Below are positions 1 to 8,442 of a stretch of DNA of 64,000 nt, piece after piece; positions within the stretch are counted from its first letter, which is position 1; every line of letters starts with the position of its first letter. The notes below the pieces were generated by a model that did not search any database, had not been told where the DNA came from, and saw only the letters and a program-made list of their open reading frames with translations. The stretch is from Acidimicrobiia bacterium (GTDB taxonomy: Bacteria > Actinomycetota > Acidimicrobiia > Acidimicrobiales > Ilumatobacteraceae), in the NCBI GenBank assembly GCA_009923785.1, contig RFSV01000001.1, positions 49,116-113,115 of the forward strand, in the 5' to 3' direction. Position numbers and translations under genes: made by a program.

Positions 1-418
1 CACCGGAACCTTCGACCGGGCCGGCATAAGTTTTGAACATCAAATTGAACGCCCGTGCTTCGGTGAGCGTCCCAGTAGCGCCGCAACCTGGGCACACGTC
101 CTTGTTCTCCAGATGATCCTCGCGGAAACGCTGCTTGCACTGGCGACAGTCGACGAGGGGGTCGCTGAAATTGGCGAGGTGTCCGCTCGCCTCGAAGACC
201 TGGGGCGGACCGAGGATCGCCGCGTCGATCAGCACGACGTCGTCCCGCTTTTGAACCATGTCCCGAACCCAGGCTTCACGCACGTTGCGCAGCATCAGGG
301 AGCCGAGGGGTCCGTAGTCGTAACTCGAACGAAAGCCGCCGTAGATCTCCGCCGACGGGTAGACGAAGCCGCGCCTCTTGGCGAGATTGACGATCTGATC
401 CAGGTCGTTGGCAGGCAT
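1..418 (-). CDS. glyS: Glycyl-tRNA synthetase, N-terminal part (cut by window edge)
   Basis: Charges tRNA-Gly with glycine in the cytoplasm. The 139 visible residues begin MPANDLDQIVNLAKRRGF and contain the class II GlyRS signature YGPLGSLMLRN near residues 34-44. Two CxxC pairs (DCRQC, VCPGC) follow near residues 90-110, as in the zinc-binding insert of single-chain bacterial and eukaryotic-type GlyRS. The catalytic core lies beyond the window. It is the third gene of a co-directional run uppS-like, recO, glyS, with 39 bases separating it from recO. The family call is firm; only about a third of the protein is visible. Confidence 0.93.
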   Translation of the reverse strand, partial: MPANDLDQIVNLAKRRGFVYPSAEIYGGFRSSYDYGPLGSLMLRNVREAWVRDMVQKRDDVVLIDAAILGPPQVFEASGHLANFSDPLVDCRQCKQRFREDHLENKDVCPGCGATGTLTEARAFNLMFKTYAGPVEGSG

Positions 419-457
419 AGTCGGTCAGGCTACGGGATCATGTCGGGTTAATCGGTG

Positions 458-1231
458 TCAACTGGAGCGTTCGTCGTGACGTTCGAAGATCCCGAGCGAA
501 CGAAGTCGGCGCTCCACGTGGGCCTCGAAGGCACGAGTCGCGAGGTCGGCGACTTCCGAAGCCGTCGGATCGTCGAGCCGTTGTCCCGCTGGATCGTAGG
601 CGGCATCCAACACCGCTCCGAGACGTCCGCTCAGCATGTCGCGCATCAACGACACGGCCCGATCGCTCACGCCCACACCGGTTCGACACCGACGGCACTG
701 AACCCCACCCATGGTCGAGTCGAAGGCCACGAAACCGCCCGCTTCGGACTCGACGTCACCGCAACCGACGCAACGATCGAGTTCAGGACGAACTCCTTCG
801 ACGGCCAGAAGTTTCCAGATGAACGCCGGGACCACCAGCGGAGATGGCTTCTCGAGAAGGGTTCTCCTCACACCGAGGAGCATGCGAAAGATCTGCGGAA
901 CGGGTTCTCGGTCGGGAATCAACTGGTCGACCACTTCGAGCACGGCGCTGGCCTCGGTCATCACGTCGAGGTCCCCGTACATCGACGTCGATGCATCGAC
1001 CGTCTCGACCTGACTCACCACGTCGAGGGACGTACCTCGATGGAACTGGACGTTCACGAGCGACAAAGGCTCGAGGCGCCCGCCGAACTTCGAACGGGTC
1101 TTGCGGATCCCCTTCGCGACCGCTCGCACCTTTCCGTTGTTCTCGGTCAGGAACACGACGATGCGGTCGGCTTCGCCGAGTCGATACGTGCGCAGGACGA
1201 TGCCCGTGTCGCGATAGAGGCGAGACGTCAT
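458..1231 (-). CDS. recO: DNA repair protein RecO
   Basis: RecO works in the RecFOR pathway, loading RecA on SSB-coated single-stranded DNA at gaps. The 257-residue protein has the normal length. It starts with the OB-fold sequence MTSRLYRDTGIVLRTYRLGE and carries a zinc motif in the C-terminal half (CVGCG followed by CRRC, residues about 154-180), as in many RecO proteins. The gene begins 10 bases after the stop of the upstream uppS-like gene and is followed by glyS, so co-transcription is likely. A recO-uppS neighbourhood is common in actinobacteria. Confidence 0.95.
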   Translation of the reverse strand: MTSRLYRDTGIVLRTYRLGEADRIVVFLTENNGKVRAVAKGIRKTRSKFGGRLEPLSLVNVQFHRGTSLDVVSQVETVDASTSMYGDLDVMTEASAVLEVVDQLIPDREPVPQIFRMLLGVRRTLLEKPSPLVVPAFIWKLLAVEGVRPELDRCVGCGDVESEAGGFVAFDSTMGGVQCRRCRTGVGVSDRAVSLMRDMLSGRLGAVLDAAYDPAGQRLDDPTASEVADLATRAFEAHVERRLRSLGIFERHDERSS

Positions 1232-1241
1232 GCGGAAGTCC

Positions 1242-1838
1242 TCACGTCGTCTCGTCGACGTGCAGCCCGCCGAAACGTCGATGGCGAGTTCGAAACTCCT
1301 CGATGACCGAAGTCAGATCCTCCCCGGTGAACGCCTCCCACTCGACGTCGACGTCGATCAACTCCCCGTATGCAAGTTCCCAGACGAGCGCAGATGGCAA
1401 GCGGCCCGGCGCTCCGATCACTGCGACCACATCGATGTCGCCTGGGCCGACCAGCGCTCGGCCCAGCGTCTCTTCGGTCATCGCCAGACCTGAGGGCCAG
1501 GCGTCGACCACGTCGGCAAGGCGCTGACGACCGTCGACCTGTGGCCACGCAGTCACCGCGACACCGGCCACCGACCAACGACGCACTTCCACCGGACGGG
1601 AATCAGAACCCGACAACGGGTACACGGTCACCGACGTCACGGCCTGTCGAGAGGCCGATTCACCGATGCCCGCCGCCCACAGATTCCATTCGTCGGTCGT
1701 TCGGCGATTCCACTCGTCGATACTGCCCCCGCACACCACAACGTGGATCGATCGAGAACGTCCCTCACCGGTGGCTCGGCGGGCGATCCGTCGCATACCC
1801 CGTCGAATCGCTGCCGGAAGTGAGGATTCGAGAGCCAC
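1242..1838 (-). CDS. Non-catalytic undecaprenyl diphosphate synthase paralogue (NgBR-like partner candidate)
   Basis: A degenerate cis-prenyltransferase of 198 residues. The region HVVVCGGSIDEW (32-43) lines up with the HVAxIMDGNxRW motif of UppS, with the catalytic Asp replaced by Gly. The middle is divergent and the FSTENW signature is gone. The C-terminus is family-like: PGRLPSALVWELAYGEL (144-160) matches the RISNFLLWQLAYxEL segment, and RHRRFGG (185-191) is the conserved RxG tail that reaches into the partner's active site in UppS dimers. The gene occupies the usual uppS place upstream of recO. The probable GTG start lies 6 bases after a CACAAT -10. Inferred role: structural and activating subunit for the divergent catalytic UppS, which lacks this tail. 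A decayed duplicate is the alternative, but conservation of exactly the trans-acting motif argues against it. Confidence 0.75.
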   Translation of the reverse strand: MALESSLPAAIRRGMRRIARRATGEGRSRSIHVVVCGGSIDEWNRRTTDEWNLWAAGIGESASRQAVTSVTVYPLSGSDSRPVEVRRWSVAGVAVTAWPQVDGRQRLADVVDAWPSGLAMTEETLGRALVGPGDIDVVAVIGAPGRLPSALVWELAYGELIDVDVEWEAFTGEDLTSVIEEFRTRHRRFGGLHVDETT

Positions 1839-1879
1839 GTTGACATTGTGACCGAAACGCGCCCGCTACCCTCGCTCAC
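1839..1879. promoter_or_regulatory. Compact divergent promoter of the uppS-like/uppS pair
   Basis: Only 41 bases separate the two GTG start codons. On the plus strand TACCCT (1867-1872) lies 7 bases before the uppS GTG. On the minus strand CACAAT (1850-1845) lies 6 bases before the uppS-like GTG. The -35 zone of the plus promoter would fall on the -10 of the minus promoter, so the two probably compete for polymerase. Both messages would be leaderless. No Shine-Dalgarno sequence is visible on either side. Confidence 0.6.
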
Positions 1880-2536
1880 GTGCACGTGGCCTGCATCATG
1901 GACGGAAACGGCCGCTGGGCCCAGCGTCGCCAACTACCTCGGACGGCTGGCCACACGGCTGGCGAGGAGAATCTGGCCGAGGTCGTCAGAGCCGCCGTAC
2001 GTCGCGACGTCGACTGGCTCACGGTGTTCGGTTTCTCGACCGAGAACTGGATACGTCCGCGCCGGGAGGTTCGCCACATCCTCGGACTCCACCGTCGCCT
2101 CTTCGGTCGGGTGGCCGAACTGAACGAACTCGGGGTGAGAGTCCAGTGGATCGGCCGCCCCTTCGACGACCCCTCGGCGCGTACGCCAGTGTTCGTTCAA
2201 CGAGCGATCGAAAAGGCGATCGCCGACACGCGGCACAACGAGAAGATGACATTGACGGTCGCATTCGACTACGGCAGTCGAGCCGAAATCGTCGAGGCCG
2301 GCCGACGGGCCCTGCGATCGGCGCGTCCGGTCACCGTCGATACTTTGACTTCCGGCATGTATCAGCCCGACATGCCCCCGGTCGATGTGATGGTGCGCAC
2401 TTCGGGTGAACATCGTGTGTCGAACTTCCTTCTCTGGCAGGCCAACGGCGCACCGACGTACTACACCGATCGGGCGTGGCCCGACTTCGACGCGAACGAA
2501 CTCGACACCGCCATCGCGCTCGCACGTACGGCCTGA
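1880..2536 (+). CDS. uppS: Undecaprenyl diphosphate synthase, catalytic subunit lacking the C-terminal RxG tail
   Basis: A cis-prenyltransferase that condenses isopentenyl diphosphate onto an allylic diphosphate to make the long polyprenyl carrier for cell-wall synthesis. Catalytic features are intact: CIMDGNGRW (residues 5-13, Asp8), FGFSTENWIRP (50-60), RTSGEHRVSNFLLW (173-186) and WPDFD (200-204). The protein is 218 residues and stops shortly after WPDFD, so the usual RxRRFGG terminus is absent. It begins almost directly at the catalytic motif; the GTG is the only in-frame start downstream of the preceding stop and lies 7 bases after TACCCT. The missing tail is present in the divergent paralogue next door, suggesting a two-subunit enzyme. 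The UppS family call is secure; the heteromer is inference. Confidence 0.9.
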   Translation: MHVACIMDGNGRWAQRRQLPRTAGHTAGEENLAEVVRAAVRRDVDWLTVFGFSTENWIRPRREVRHILGLHRRLFGRVAELNELGVRVQWIGRPFDDPSARTPVFVQRAIEKAIADTRHNEKMTLTVAFDYGSRAEIVEAGRRALRSARPVTVDTLTSGMYQPDMPPVDVMVRTSGEHRVSNFLLWQANGAPTYYTDRAWPDFDANELDTAIALARTA

Positions 2537-2551
2537 CGGTACGGTCGAAGC

Positions 2552-4453
2552 GTGACCGCACGACCACTTTCGGTTCGCGACCTCCTCGACGTCGCCACGA
2601 GCGCGCTCGGGTCGACCGAGGATCGACCTGGCCAGCGCGCAATGGCCGAAGCCGTCGATTCGGCTGTCGAGACCGGTCGGCACCTCGTCGTACAGGCCGG
2701 GACAGGTACAGGAAAGACCCTCGGCTATCTGGTCCCCCTTGTCGCCTCGGGTCGCAAGGCCGTGATCACCACGGCGACCAAAGCCCTCCAGGATCAACTG
2801 GCCCACAAGGATCTCCCCCTCGTCGCCGAGACCGTCGCCCCCACGATGGGACGCGACTTCGAGTGGGCGGTACTCAAGGGACGCAGCAATTACGTCTGTC
2901 GTCAACGTCTCGAGGAGATCGTGGGTCGGCAAGGCGAGCAGCAGATGCAGCTCGAAGGAACGGGTGGACGCCAACATCGTGAGGTCGCAAAGGTGAAGGA
3001 ATGGGCCGATCGCCACGACACCGGCGATCTCGCTGATCTTCCTTTCAGCATCAGCCGCGACACCGAAACTGCCGTGACAGTAGGTGCCGACGAATGCCCC
3101 GGGGCGCGACGCTGCCCACTCGGAGGAGTGTGTTTCGCCGAGACCGCCCGTCTCAGGGCGTCCGAGGCCGACATCGTCGTCGTGAACACGCATCTGTACG
3201 GGCTCGACGTCGCTTCTGACGGCGCCATATTGACCGAACACGACGTGGTCGTCGTCGACGAGGCTCATGGACTCGAAGACATCATCAGTGACACCGTCGC
3301 TGTGTCCTTCTCTCGTTCGCGTTTCCATCGTTTGTCCACGACTGTGGCGAGAATCGTCGACGACGCCGCCTTGATCGCTGCGGTGAACTCTCAGGGAGAC
3401 GAGCTCGAGCGGCAACTCACGTCGCTCGTGGACCGTCGACTCCCGGTTCCACTTCCCGACGAGATCCGCGACGTACTGCTCGACGCGCGCCGGATCGTCG
3501 GCGACGCTCTCGACACTCTGCGCAAGGTGGAGACCGCCGATGAAGACGCGAACCAGCGGCGACTACGGGCGCAGCAGATGTCCACCCGTCTGGCCGACGA
3601 CCTCGATGTCGCTCTCGCCATCGACGGCTCTCGCGTGCCCTTCGTTCAAGGTGCCGAGGGCTCACTGCATCTCGACATCGCGCCCCTCGACGTCGGCCCG
3701 GTTCTGTCGAACTCCATCTGGAGTCGCCGAACTGCCATTCTCACCAGCGCGACCGTCCCCCAGAACCTCCCCGAAAGAGTTGGACTCGCCGCCGATTCCT
3801 TCGACGCCCTCGACGTCGGAAGTCCGTTCGACTACGCCGCCAACTCTCTTCTCTACTGTCCGTCGGGCTTCCCGAACCCGAATGGCGGCGCGTTCCAGAG
3901 TTCCGTCAACGACGAACTCTTCCGACTGATCACCGCGGCCCGGGGCCGGACGCTCGCCCTCTTCACCAGTTACCGGGCCATGGATGCGGCCGTCGAAGCT
4001 CTTCGTCCGATCCTCGACGTACCGGTGATCTCGCAGCGGGATCAATCACAGAAGTCGAGACTCGTCGATGCCTTCATCGCCGACGAGAGTGCATGTTTGT
4101 TCGCCACGGCCGGCTTCTTCCAAGGAATCGATATCCCAGGACGGACCCTGTCGCTCGTCACGATCGATCGCATTCCTTTTCCGCGGCCCGACGATCCTTT
4201 GCTCTCCGCTCGTCGTGATCTCGTCGGAGATCGAGCATTCCGAGACATCGATCTGCCGCGTGCAGCGACACTTCTGGCCCAGGCGGCCGGCCGCCTCATT
4301 CGCTCGACAACCGATCGAGGCGTGGTGGCCGTTTTCGACCCGCGATTGGCCACTGCCGGCTACCGACGTCACCTTCTGGCCGCCATGCCTCCCATGAAGC
4401 GGACCATCGATCGACAGGAGGTCATGGACTTCCTACGATCGATCGACGAGTGA
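2552..4453 (+). CDS. dinG: ATP-dependent DNA helicase, DinG/XPD family
   Basis: An iron-sulfur superfamily 2 helicase unwinding 5'-3' on structured DNA during repair or replication. In the 633-residue protein, Walker A is GTGTGKT (50-56) and the DEAH box is 236-239 (VVDEAHG). Four cysteines at about 116, 182, 188 and 194 sit where the XPD/DinG 4Fe-4S cluster lies. The C-terminal helicase half has FxGIDIPG and QAAGRLIRS (motifs V and VI). The GTG start is 6 bases after TACGGT (2540-2545), so the transcript is probably leaderless with its own promoter although uppS ends 15 bases upstream. No exonuclease domain is present. Confidence 0.92.
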   Translation: MTARPLSVRDLLDVATSALGSTEDRPGQRAMAEAVDSAVETGRHLVVQAGTGTGKTLGYLVPLVASGRKAVITTATKALQDQLAHKDLPLVAETVAPTMGRDFEWAVLKGRSNYVCRQRLEEIVGRQGEQQMQLEGTGGRQHREVAKVKEWADRHDTGDLADLPFSISRDTETAVTVGADECPGARRCPLGGVCFAETARLRASEADIVVVNTHLYGLDVASDGAILTEHDVVVVDEAHGLEDIISDTVAVSFSRSRFHRLSTTVARIVDDAALIAAVNSQGDELERQLTSLVDRRLPVPLPDEIRDVLLDARRIVGDALDTLRKVETADEDANQRRLRAQQMSTRLADDLDVALAIDGSRVPFVQGAEGSLHLDIAPLDVGPVLSNSIWSRRTAILTSATVPQNLPERVGLAADSFDALDVGSPFDYAANSLLYCPSGFPNPNGGAFQSSVNDELFRLITAARGRTLALFTSYRAMDAAVEALRPILDVPVISQRDQSQKSRLVDAFIADESACLFATAGFFQGIDIPGRTLSLVTIDRIPFPRPDDPLLSARRDLVGDRAFRDIDLPRAATLLAQAAGRLIRSTTDRGVVAVFDPRLATAGYRRHLLAAMPPMKRTIDRQEVMDFLRSIDE

Positions 4454-4456
4454 CCT

Positions 4457-5149
4457 TCATCGCAGCAATCGATATCCGATACCTCGGACCGTCACGATGA
4501 GACGCGGCTCGTCGGGCTGATCTTCCACCTTCACTCGGAGTCGTCGAACGTGAGCATCGACAAGACGACTGTCGCCGAGGTAGTCGTATCCCCAGACGCG
4601 CTCCAATAACTGGTCCCGAGAGAGCACGATGTTCGGATGGTCGGCGAACTCACAGAGAAGGTTGAACTCAGTCTTGGTGAGAGAGATCTCCCGCCCTCCC
4701 TTCACGACGACGCCCTGTTCACGACGAATCTCGACATCGCCGAAAGTCTCCACGTCGACGGCAGACGTGGTGGCGACATCACCTTGCAGTTGAACGCGTC
4801 GCAGGTGAGCTCTGATCCGAGCCGCCAATTCTTTCGGAACCACCGGCTTCGTCACGTAGTCGTCGGCGCCCGCTTCGAGACCGGCCACCATGTCATTGGT
4901 GTCGGTCTGGGCTGTCACCATCACGATCGGCACGATCGACATGGCGCGCAGCGCTCGGCAGACCTCGAATCCGGACAGATCGGGAAGTCGCAGATCGAGA
5001 AGGACCAGATCCGGCTCGGCCGCATGAAAGGCCGCCAGACCCGATCGGCCGTCGGGCGCCTCGGTCACGGCGAACCCTTCGTCTTCGAGCACCAGGCGAA
5101 GGGCGAGTCTGATCTGATCGTCGTCTTCGATGAACAGAATCGAGTTCAC
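4457..5149 (-). CDS. mtrA: OmpR/PhoB-family response regulator, MtrA-like
   Basis: A DNA-binding regulator controlled by phosphorylation from a sensor kinase. The receiver domain (about 1-115) has the acidic pair EDD at 8-10, phospho-acceptor Asp52 in VLLDLRLPD and the switch Lys in VTKPV. The winged-helix domain (about 130-230) ends RLIVTVRGIGYRLLR. The GTG start (VNSILFIEDD) gives the normal 230 residues and lies 6 bases after CAGAAT; a longer frame upstream has no domain support. The divergent neighbour is a HAMP kinase followed by a GerMN lipoprotein, which is the mtrA-mtrB-lpqB set of actinobacteria rearranged so the regulator faces away. The MtrA identity is inferred from this context. 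Confidence 0.85.
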   Translation of the reverse strand: MNSILFIEDDDQIRLALRLVLEDEGFAVTEAPDGRSGLAAFHAAEPDLVLLDLRLPDLSGFEVCRALRAMSIVPIVMVTAQTDTNDMVAGLEAGADDYVTKPVVPKELAARIRAHLRRVQLQGDVATTSAVDVETFGDVEIRREQGVVVKGGREISLTKTEFNLLCEFADHPNIVLSRDQLLERVWGYDYLGDSRLVDAHVRRLRVKVEDQPDEPRLIVTVRGIGYRLLR

Positions 5150-5433
5150 CGGACCATTCTGGCCCACGACCAGGTCGTCTTCGTTTCTTGCGGTTTTGTT
5201 ACAGAAAACGCACAGATCCCGCACGACCCTTTCACATGGCGTCGGGACACTGTCCCTGTTCACGCTGGTTCGGCGGGGGTCGCCCTCCCCCTGACCCTCG
5301 TCGACCGGCGGAACCGAACGAGATCCGCCGCCCGACTCGCTGGTCTTCCCGAGTCGGGCGGCGTCATGTCCGGATCGTGCGATTGGCACGAAGCCCGACC
5401 CGCTGGGACGGCCGCATCGGGCAGGATGGAACC
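5150..5433. promoter_or_regulatory. Divergent control region between response regulator and sensor kinase
   Basis: A 284-base spacer, the longest gene-free stretch in the window. It holds -10-like hexamers 6 bases before each start codon: CAGAAT for the regulator and CAGGAT at 5422-5427 for the kinase. An AT-richer patch near 5190-5210 contains TTTTGTTACAG, which includes GTTAC, the complement of one half of the GTAAC-type MtrA recognition sequence. A second clear half-site is not seen, so autoregulation is only a suggestion. No RNA gene or conserved ORF was recognised. Confidence 0.35.
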
Positions 5434-6819
5434 ATGAGCGATTCGACCCGACTGCGCCCCATGCGGCTGCGTACTCGGGTCACTCTCTTGTTCGTGCTGG
5501 TCGGACTCCTCACGTCGCTCTCGTTGTCGTTCGTGAGCTATTTCGTCGCCCGCAGTTATCTGCTCGACCGTCGCGACGATTCGGTGGAGCGGCAGGCCTT
5601 CACCAATGCCGAGTTCGTCAGGTCACAGCTCGAGACGAGGCGCAACGAGGCGTTCGAGCTGATCAACAGCGTTCGCACCGAGCAAGGTGGGTTCGCCGTT
5701 CTTCACCTCGGTCGCGAGAATCTCTTCTACTCCCAGGACCTTCGATTCACCCAGAACGCATTCCCATCCGATCTGATCGACAACACGCTGGAGGGCACCT
5801 CGTCGTACCAGAGATTCACTCTTGCGGATGAGGCGTACATCGGCATGGGAGTCAGCATTCCTGCTGCCGAGGCCCACTATTTCGAGGCCTTCCCGATCGA
5901 CGACGACCAGCGTGCCCTGACGATCATCGGATCGGCTCTCGTCGTCAGCACGCTCGTCATCGGTGCAGTGGCTGGTGCATCCGGCTGGATCGTGAGTCGC
6001 CGCCTCATGCGTCCACTCCAACGAGTGACTGAGGCGGCCGGCGACATCGCCATAGGTGGACTCGACACCCGCCTCGAGCCGGAGGCCGATCCGGATCTGT
6101 CTCGACTGGTCGCGAGTTTCAACGACATGGCCGACGCAGTCCAGACGCGCATCGAACGAGAAGCCCGATTCGCCTCCGACGTGTCGCACGAGTTGCGCAG
6201 TCCGGTGACCGCCCTCGCCGCCGCGGTCGAAGTTCTCGACGCTCGACGAGCGGACTTGAGCGACCGTACTCAACAGGCTCTCGACGTCGTGGTGTCGCAG
6301 GTACGTCGATTCGACCAGATGGTTCTCGACCTTCTCGAACTCTCCCGTATGGACGTCGGCATCGTGGACGTCCACCGCGAGGACGTCGACTTGGTGGAGT
6401 TCGTCAGTCGCGTCGCCCAGCGATACGACCTCGCCGACCTCAGAATCGACATCGAACCCGGGTCCAGCCCCATCGCATCGATCGACAAACGTCGGTTCGA
6501 ACGCATTGTTGCCAATCTTCTCGAAAACGCCCGCTTACACGGCGGAGGACCGAAACGTGTCGTGGTCGAGGGAGGAGCCGGCTCCCCGACGCGATTGGCG
6601 GTGGAAGATTCCGGTCCCGGAGTTGCACCGAGTGAACGGGCCCGAATTTTCGAGCGATTTGCCCGTGGCTCAGCCGGACGAACTCGAGTCGGAGGCACCG
6701 GTCTCGGTCTCGCTCTGGTCGCCGAACATGCTCGAGCGCACGGCGGAGAAGTCTGGGTCGAGGACGTGCCTTCGGGAGGCGCTCGCTTCGTCGTCGAAAT
6801 TCCGGGAGGGTCACGATGA
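5434..6819 (+). CDS. mtrB: HAMP sensor histidine kinase, MtrB-like
   Basis: A membrane sensor kinase of 461 residues. TM1 is about 16-38, an extracytoplasmic domain about 39-160, TM2 about 161-187 and HAMP about 188-240. The H-box FASDVSHELRSPVTAL carries the phospho-acceptor His252. The ATPase domain has NLLENARLHG (N box), VEDSGPGV (G1) and GGTGLGLAL (G2). The ATG start lies 6 bases after CAGGAT and gives a short cytoplasmic tail before TM1. Its last bases overlap the start of the GerMN lipoprotein (ATGA), so the two are translationally coupled. It should phosphorylate the divergent response regulator. Confidence 0.88.
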   Translation: MSDSTRLRPMRLRTRVTLLFVLVGLLTSLSLSFVSYFVARSYLLDRRDDSVERQAFTNAEFVRSQLETRRNEAFELINSVRTEQGGFAVLHLGRENLFYSQDLRFTQNAFPSDLIDNTLEGTSSYQRFTLADEAYIGMGVSIPAAEAHYFEAFPIDDDQRALTIIGSALVVSTLVIGAVAGASGWIVSRRLMRPLQRVTEAAGDIAIGGLDTRLEPEADPDLSRLVASFNDMADAVQTRIEREARFASDVSHELRSPVTALAAAVEVLDARRADLSDRTQQALDVVVSQVRRFDQMVLDLLELSRMDVGIVDVHREDVDLVEFVSRVAQRYDLADLRIDIEPGSSPIASIDKRRFERIVANLLENARLHGGGPKRVVVEGGAGSPTRLAVEDSGPGVAPSERARIFERFARGSAGRTRVGGTGLGLALVAEHARAHGGEVWVEDVPSGGARFVVEIPGGSR

Positions 6820-7472
6820 ACACGGTCCGCCGACCTCGAATTCTCGTTGCGGTGCTCTCGGCGGTCGTATCGATGGTTGCAATCGGTTGCGGCGTACCCA
6901 CCACGTCGTCCAGTCGTCCGATCGACCCGAATGCGATCCCCGGCCAATTCACGGAAACGACGGCGGCCACCACCACGACCTCGTCGACGACGACCACCGT
7001 CGTCGAGCCCCCTCCGTCCACGACCACGACGACACTTCCCGTCGAAGAGGTTCAGCTCTACTTCGTGTCGGGCAGTCGACTCGTTCCGATTTCTCGACTT
7101 CTCCTCAGTCCGGCCTCGGCGCCCCAAGTTCTCGCGGCCCTGAGCGAAGGCATCCCGGACATCGATGAAGCTGCTGGATTACGCAGTGCTCTGCCTCCCG
7201 CACTCGTCGTCGACGTGGCCGTCGAACGCGGCGTGGCCACCGTCGACCTCGATCCGGCGTTCACCCTCATCGTCACCGGTCCGGAACAGCGCCTGGCCGT
7301 GGCGCAGATAGTTCTGACTCTGACCCGGCGCGCCGGCATCGGTCAGATCGTCTTCTCGAGCGATTCCGAACCGATCGCCGTGCCGCGAGGTCGTGGCGAT
7401 CTCACGGGACCCGGGGAACTCGTGGCGTGCGACGACTACGACAATTTGCTCCCCGGCGGGTTCTCCTGCTGA
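6816..7472 (+). CDS. GerMN-domain lipoprotein, short LpqB-like
   Basis: A secreted lipoprotein of 218 residues. The signal peptide ends in a lipobox with Cys25 (MVAIGC). A long Thr/Ser/Pro-rich linker follows (about 45-80), typical of a wall-spanning spacer. A GerMN domain comes next (about 84-200), including AALSEGIPDIDEAAGLRSALP and a VATVDLDPAF strand. Actinobacterial LpqB also starts with a GerMN domain and modulates the MtrB sensor, but it carries a C-terminal beta-propeller that is absent here. Its four-base overlap with the kinase gene supports a role as accessory protein of the MtrAB-like system; the role is inferred. Confidence 0.75.
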   Translation: MNTVRRPRILVAVLSAVVSMVAIGCGVPTTSSSRPIDPNAIPGQFTETTAATTTTSSTTTTVVEPPPSTTTTTLPVEEVQLYFVSGSRLVPISRLLLSPASAPQVLAALSEGIPDIDEAAGLRSALPPALVVDVAVERGVATVDLDPAFTLIVTGPEQRLAVAQIVLTLTRRAGIGQIVFSSDSEPIAVPRGRGDLTGPGELVACDDYDNLLPGGFSC

Positions 7473-7491
7473 GAGTCGTTGCTGGTCGACT

Positions 7492-8334
7492 TCAGTAACC
7501 GAGACGTTCGATTCGATCTGGTCGGCGCTGCCAATCCTTGTCGACTTTGACCTTCAACTCGAGTTTGGTTCCAGCCGGCAGTTGCTGACGCACCTTTTGC
7601 CTCACTCGCTTCAAGATCGAACCGCTTCGTCCGACGACCATTCCCTTTTGACTCTCGCGCTCGACCAGAATTTCACAGACCACTCGATCACCCTCCACGT
7701 CGACCACACGTGTCGCTATCGAATACGGCAGTTCGTCGCGCATGATCCCGAGCAGTTCTTCTCGGACCAATTCGGCGATCCAGTCGGTCTCCGACAGATC
7801 GCTGATCACGTCCTCGGGATAGTAGAGAGGTCCTTCGGGCAGACGCGACACCAAGTGATCGACGAGAGCGGGCACTCCCTCACTCGTGCGGGCCGACACC
7901 GGGAAGTAACTCTCGGCGTCGAGTTCGGCCAGTTTGGCCAACTGCTGAACGATCACATCTCGCGACACGGCGTCGATTTTGTTGAGAACGACGACGGCTT
8001 TCGAGGCATCGAGGCGGGAGGCCACCCACGAGTCCCCGGAACCCACCGGTTGTGTCGCATCGACGACAAGACACACGATGTCCACGTCGGACAGGCTGTC
8101 GAGGGCCGCCGAGTTGACACGTTCGCCCAGAGCAGTGACGGGTTTGTGGAGTCCGGGCGTGTCGACGAACACGATTTGCCCGTCCCCGCGGTTCACGACT
8201 CCCCGGACCTGACGCCTGGTCGTCTGGGGCTTGTCGGAGACGATCGAGACTTTGCGACCGCACATGGCGTTGAGAAGCGAAGATTTGCCTACGTTCGGCC
8301 GTCCGACCAAGGTCACGAAGCCTGATCGGGTCAT
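7492..8334 (-). CDS. era: GTPase Era
   Basis: A ribosome-associated GTPase acting in 16S rRNA maturation and small-subunit assembly. All G motifs are visible in the 280 residues: GRPNVGKSS (G1), the switch I threonines (QTTRRQVRG), DTPGLHK (G3) and NKIDAV (G4). The KH domain follows with VGRSGSILKRVRQKVR near 230. The length is slightly under the family norm. It is convergent with the GerMN lipoprotein gene. No TAnnnT is seen at the leaderless distance, so the promoter is not assigned. The phoH-ybeY-corC operon that often precedes era is present about 17 kb away. Confidence 0.95.
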   Translation of the reverse strand: MTRSGFVTLVGRPNVGKSSLLNAMCGRKVSIVSDKPQTTRRQVRGVVNRGDGQIVFVDTPGLHKPVTALGERVNSAALDSLSDVDIVCLVVDATQPVGSGDSWVASRLDASKAVVVLNKIDAVSRDVIVQQLAKLAELDAESYFPVSARTSEGVPALVDHLVSRLPEGPLYYPEDVISDLSETDWIAELVREELLGIMRDELPYSIATRVVDVEGDRVVCEILVERESQKGMVVGRSGSILKRVRQKVRQQLPAGTKLELKVKVDKDWQRRPDRIERLGY

Positions 8335-8442
8335 GTCGTTCTCGACCTTCGTGGCTCGGCAATCGTGTGCACGACGTCGTTCGTATCACATCTCGGGTCG
8401 GCCGAATCTTCTCGATCGAGCCACTTGCGCGAGTCTGGAGTC

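Noticed and set aside
113..451. Open frame on the plus strand opposite glyS
   Set aside because: Antisense to a clear GlyRS N-terminus, with no domain of its own.
1934..3415. A 493-codon open frame on the minus strand opposite uppS and dinG
   Set aside because: It mirrors the codon structure of two well-supported genes on the plus strand, has no family similarity or start context, and is a typical high-GC antisense frame.
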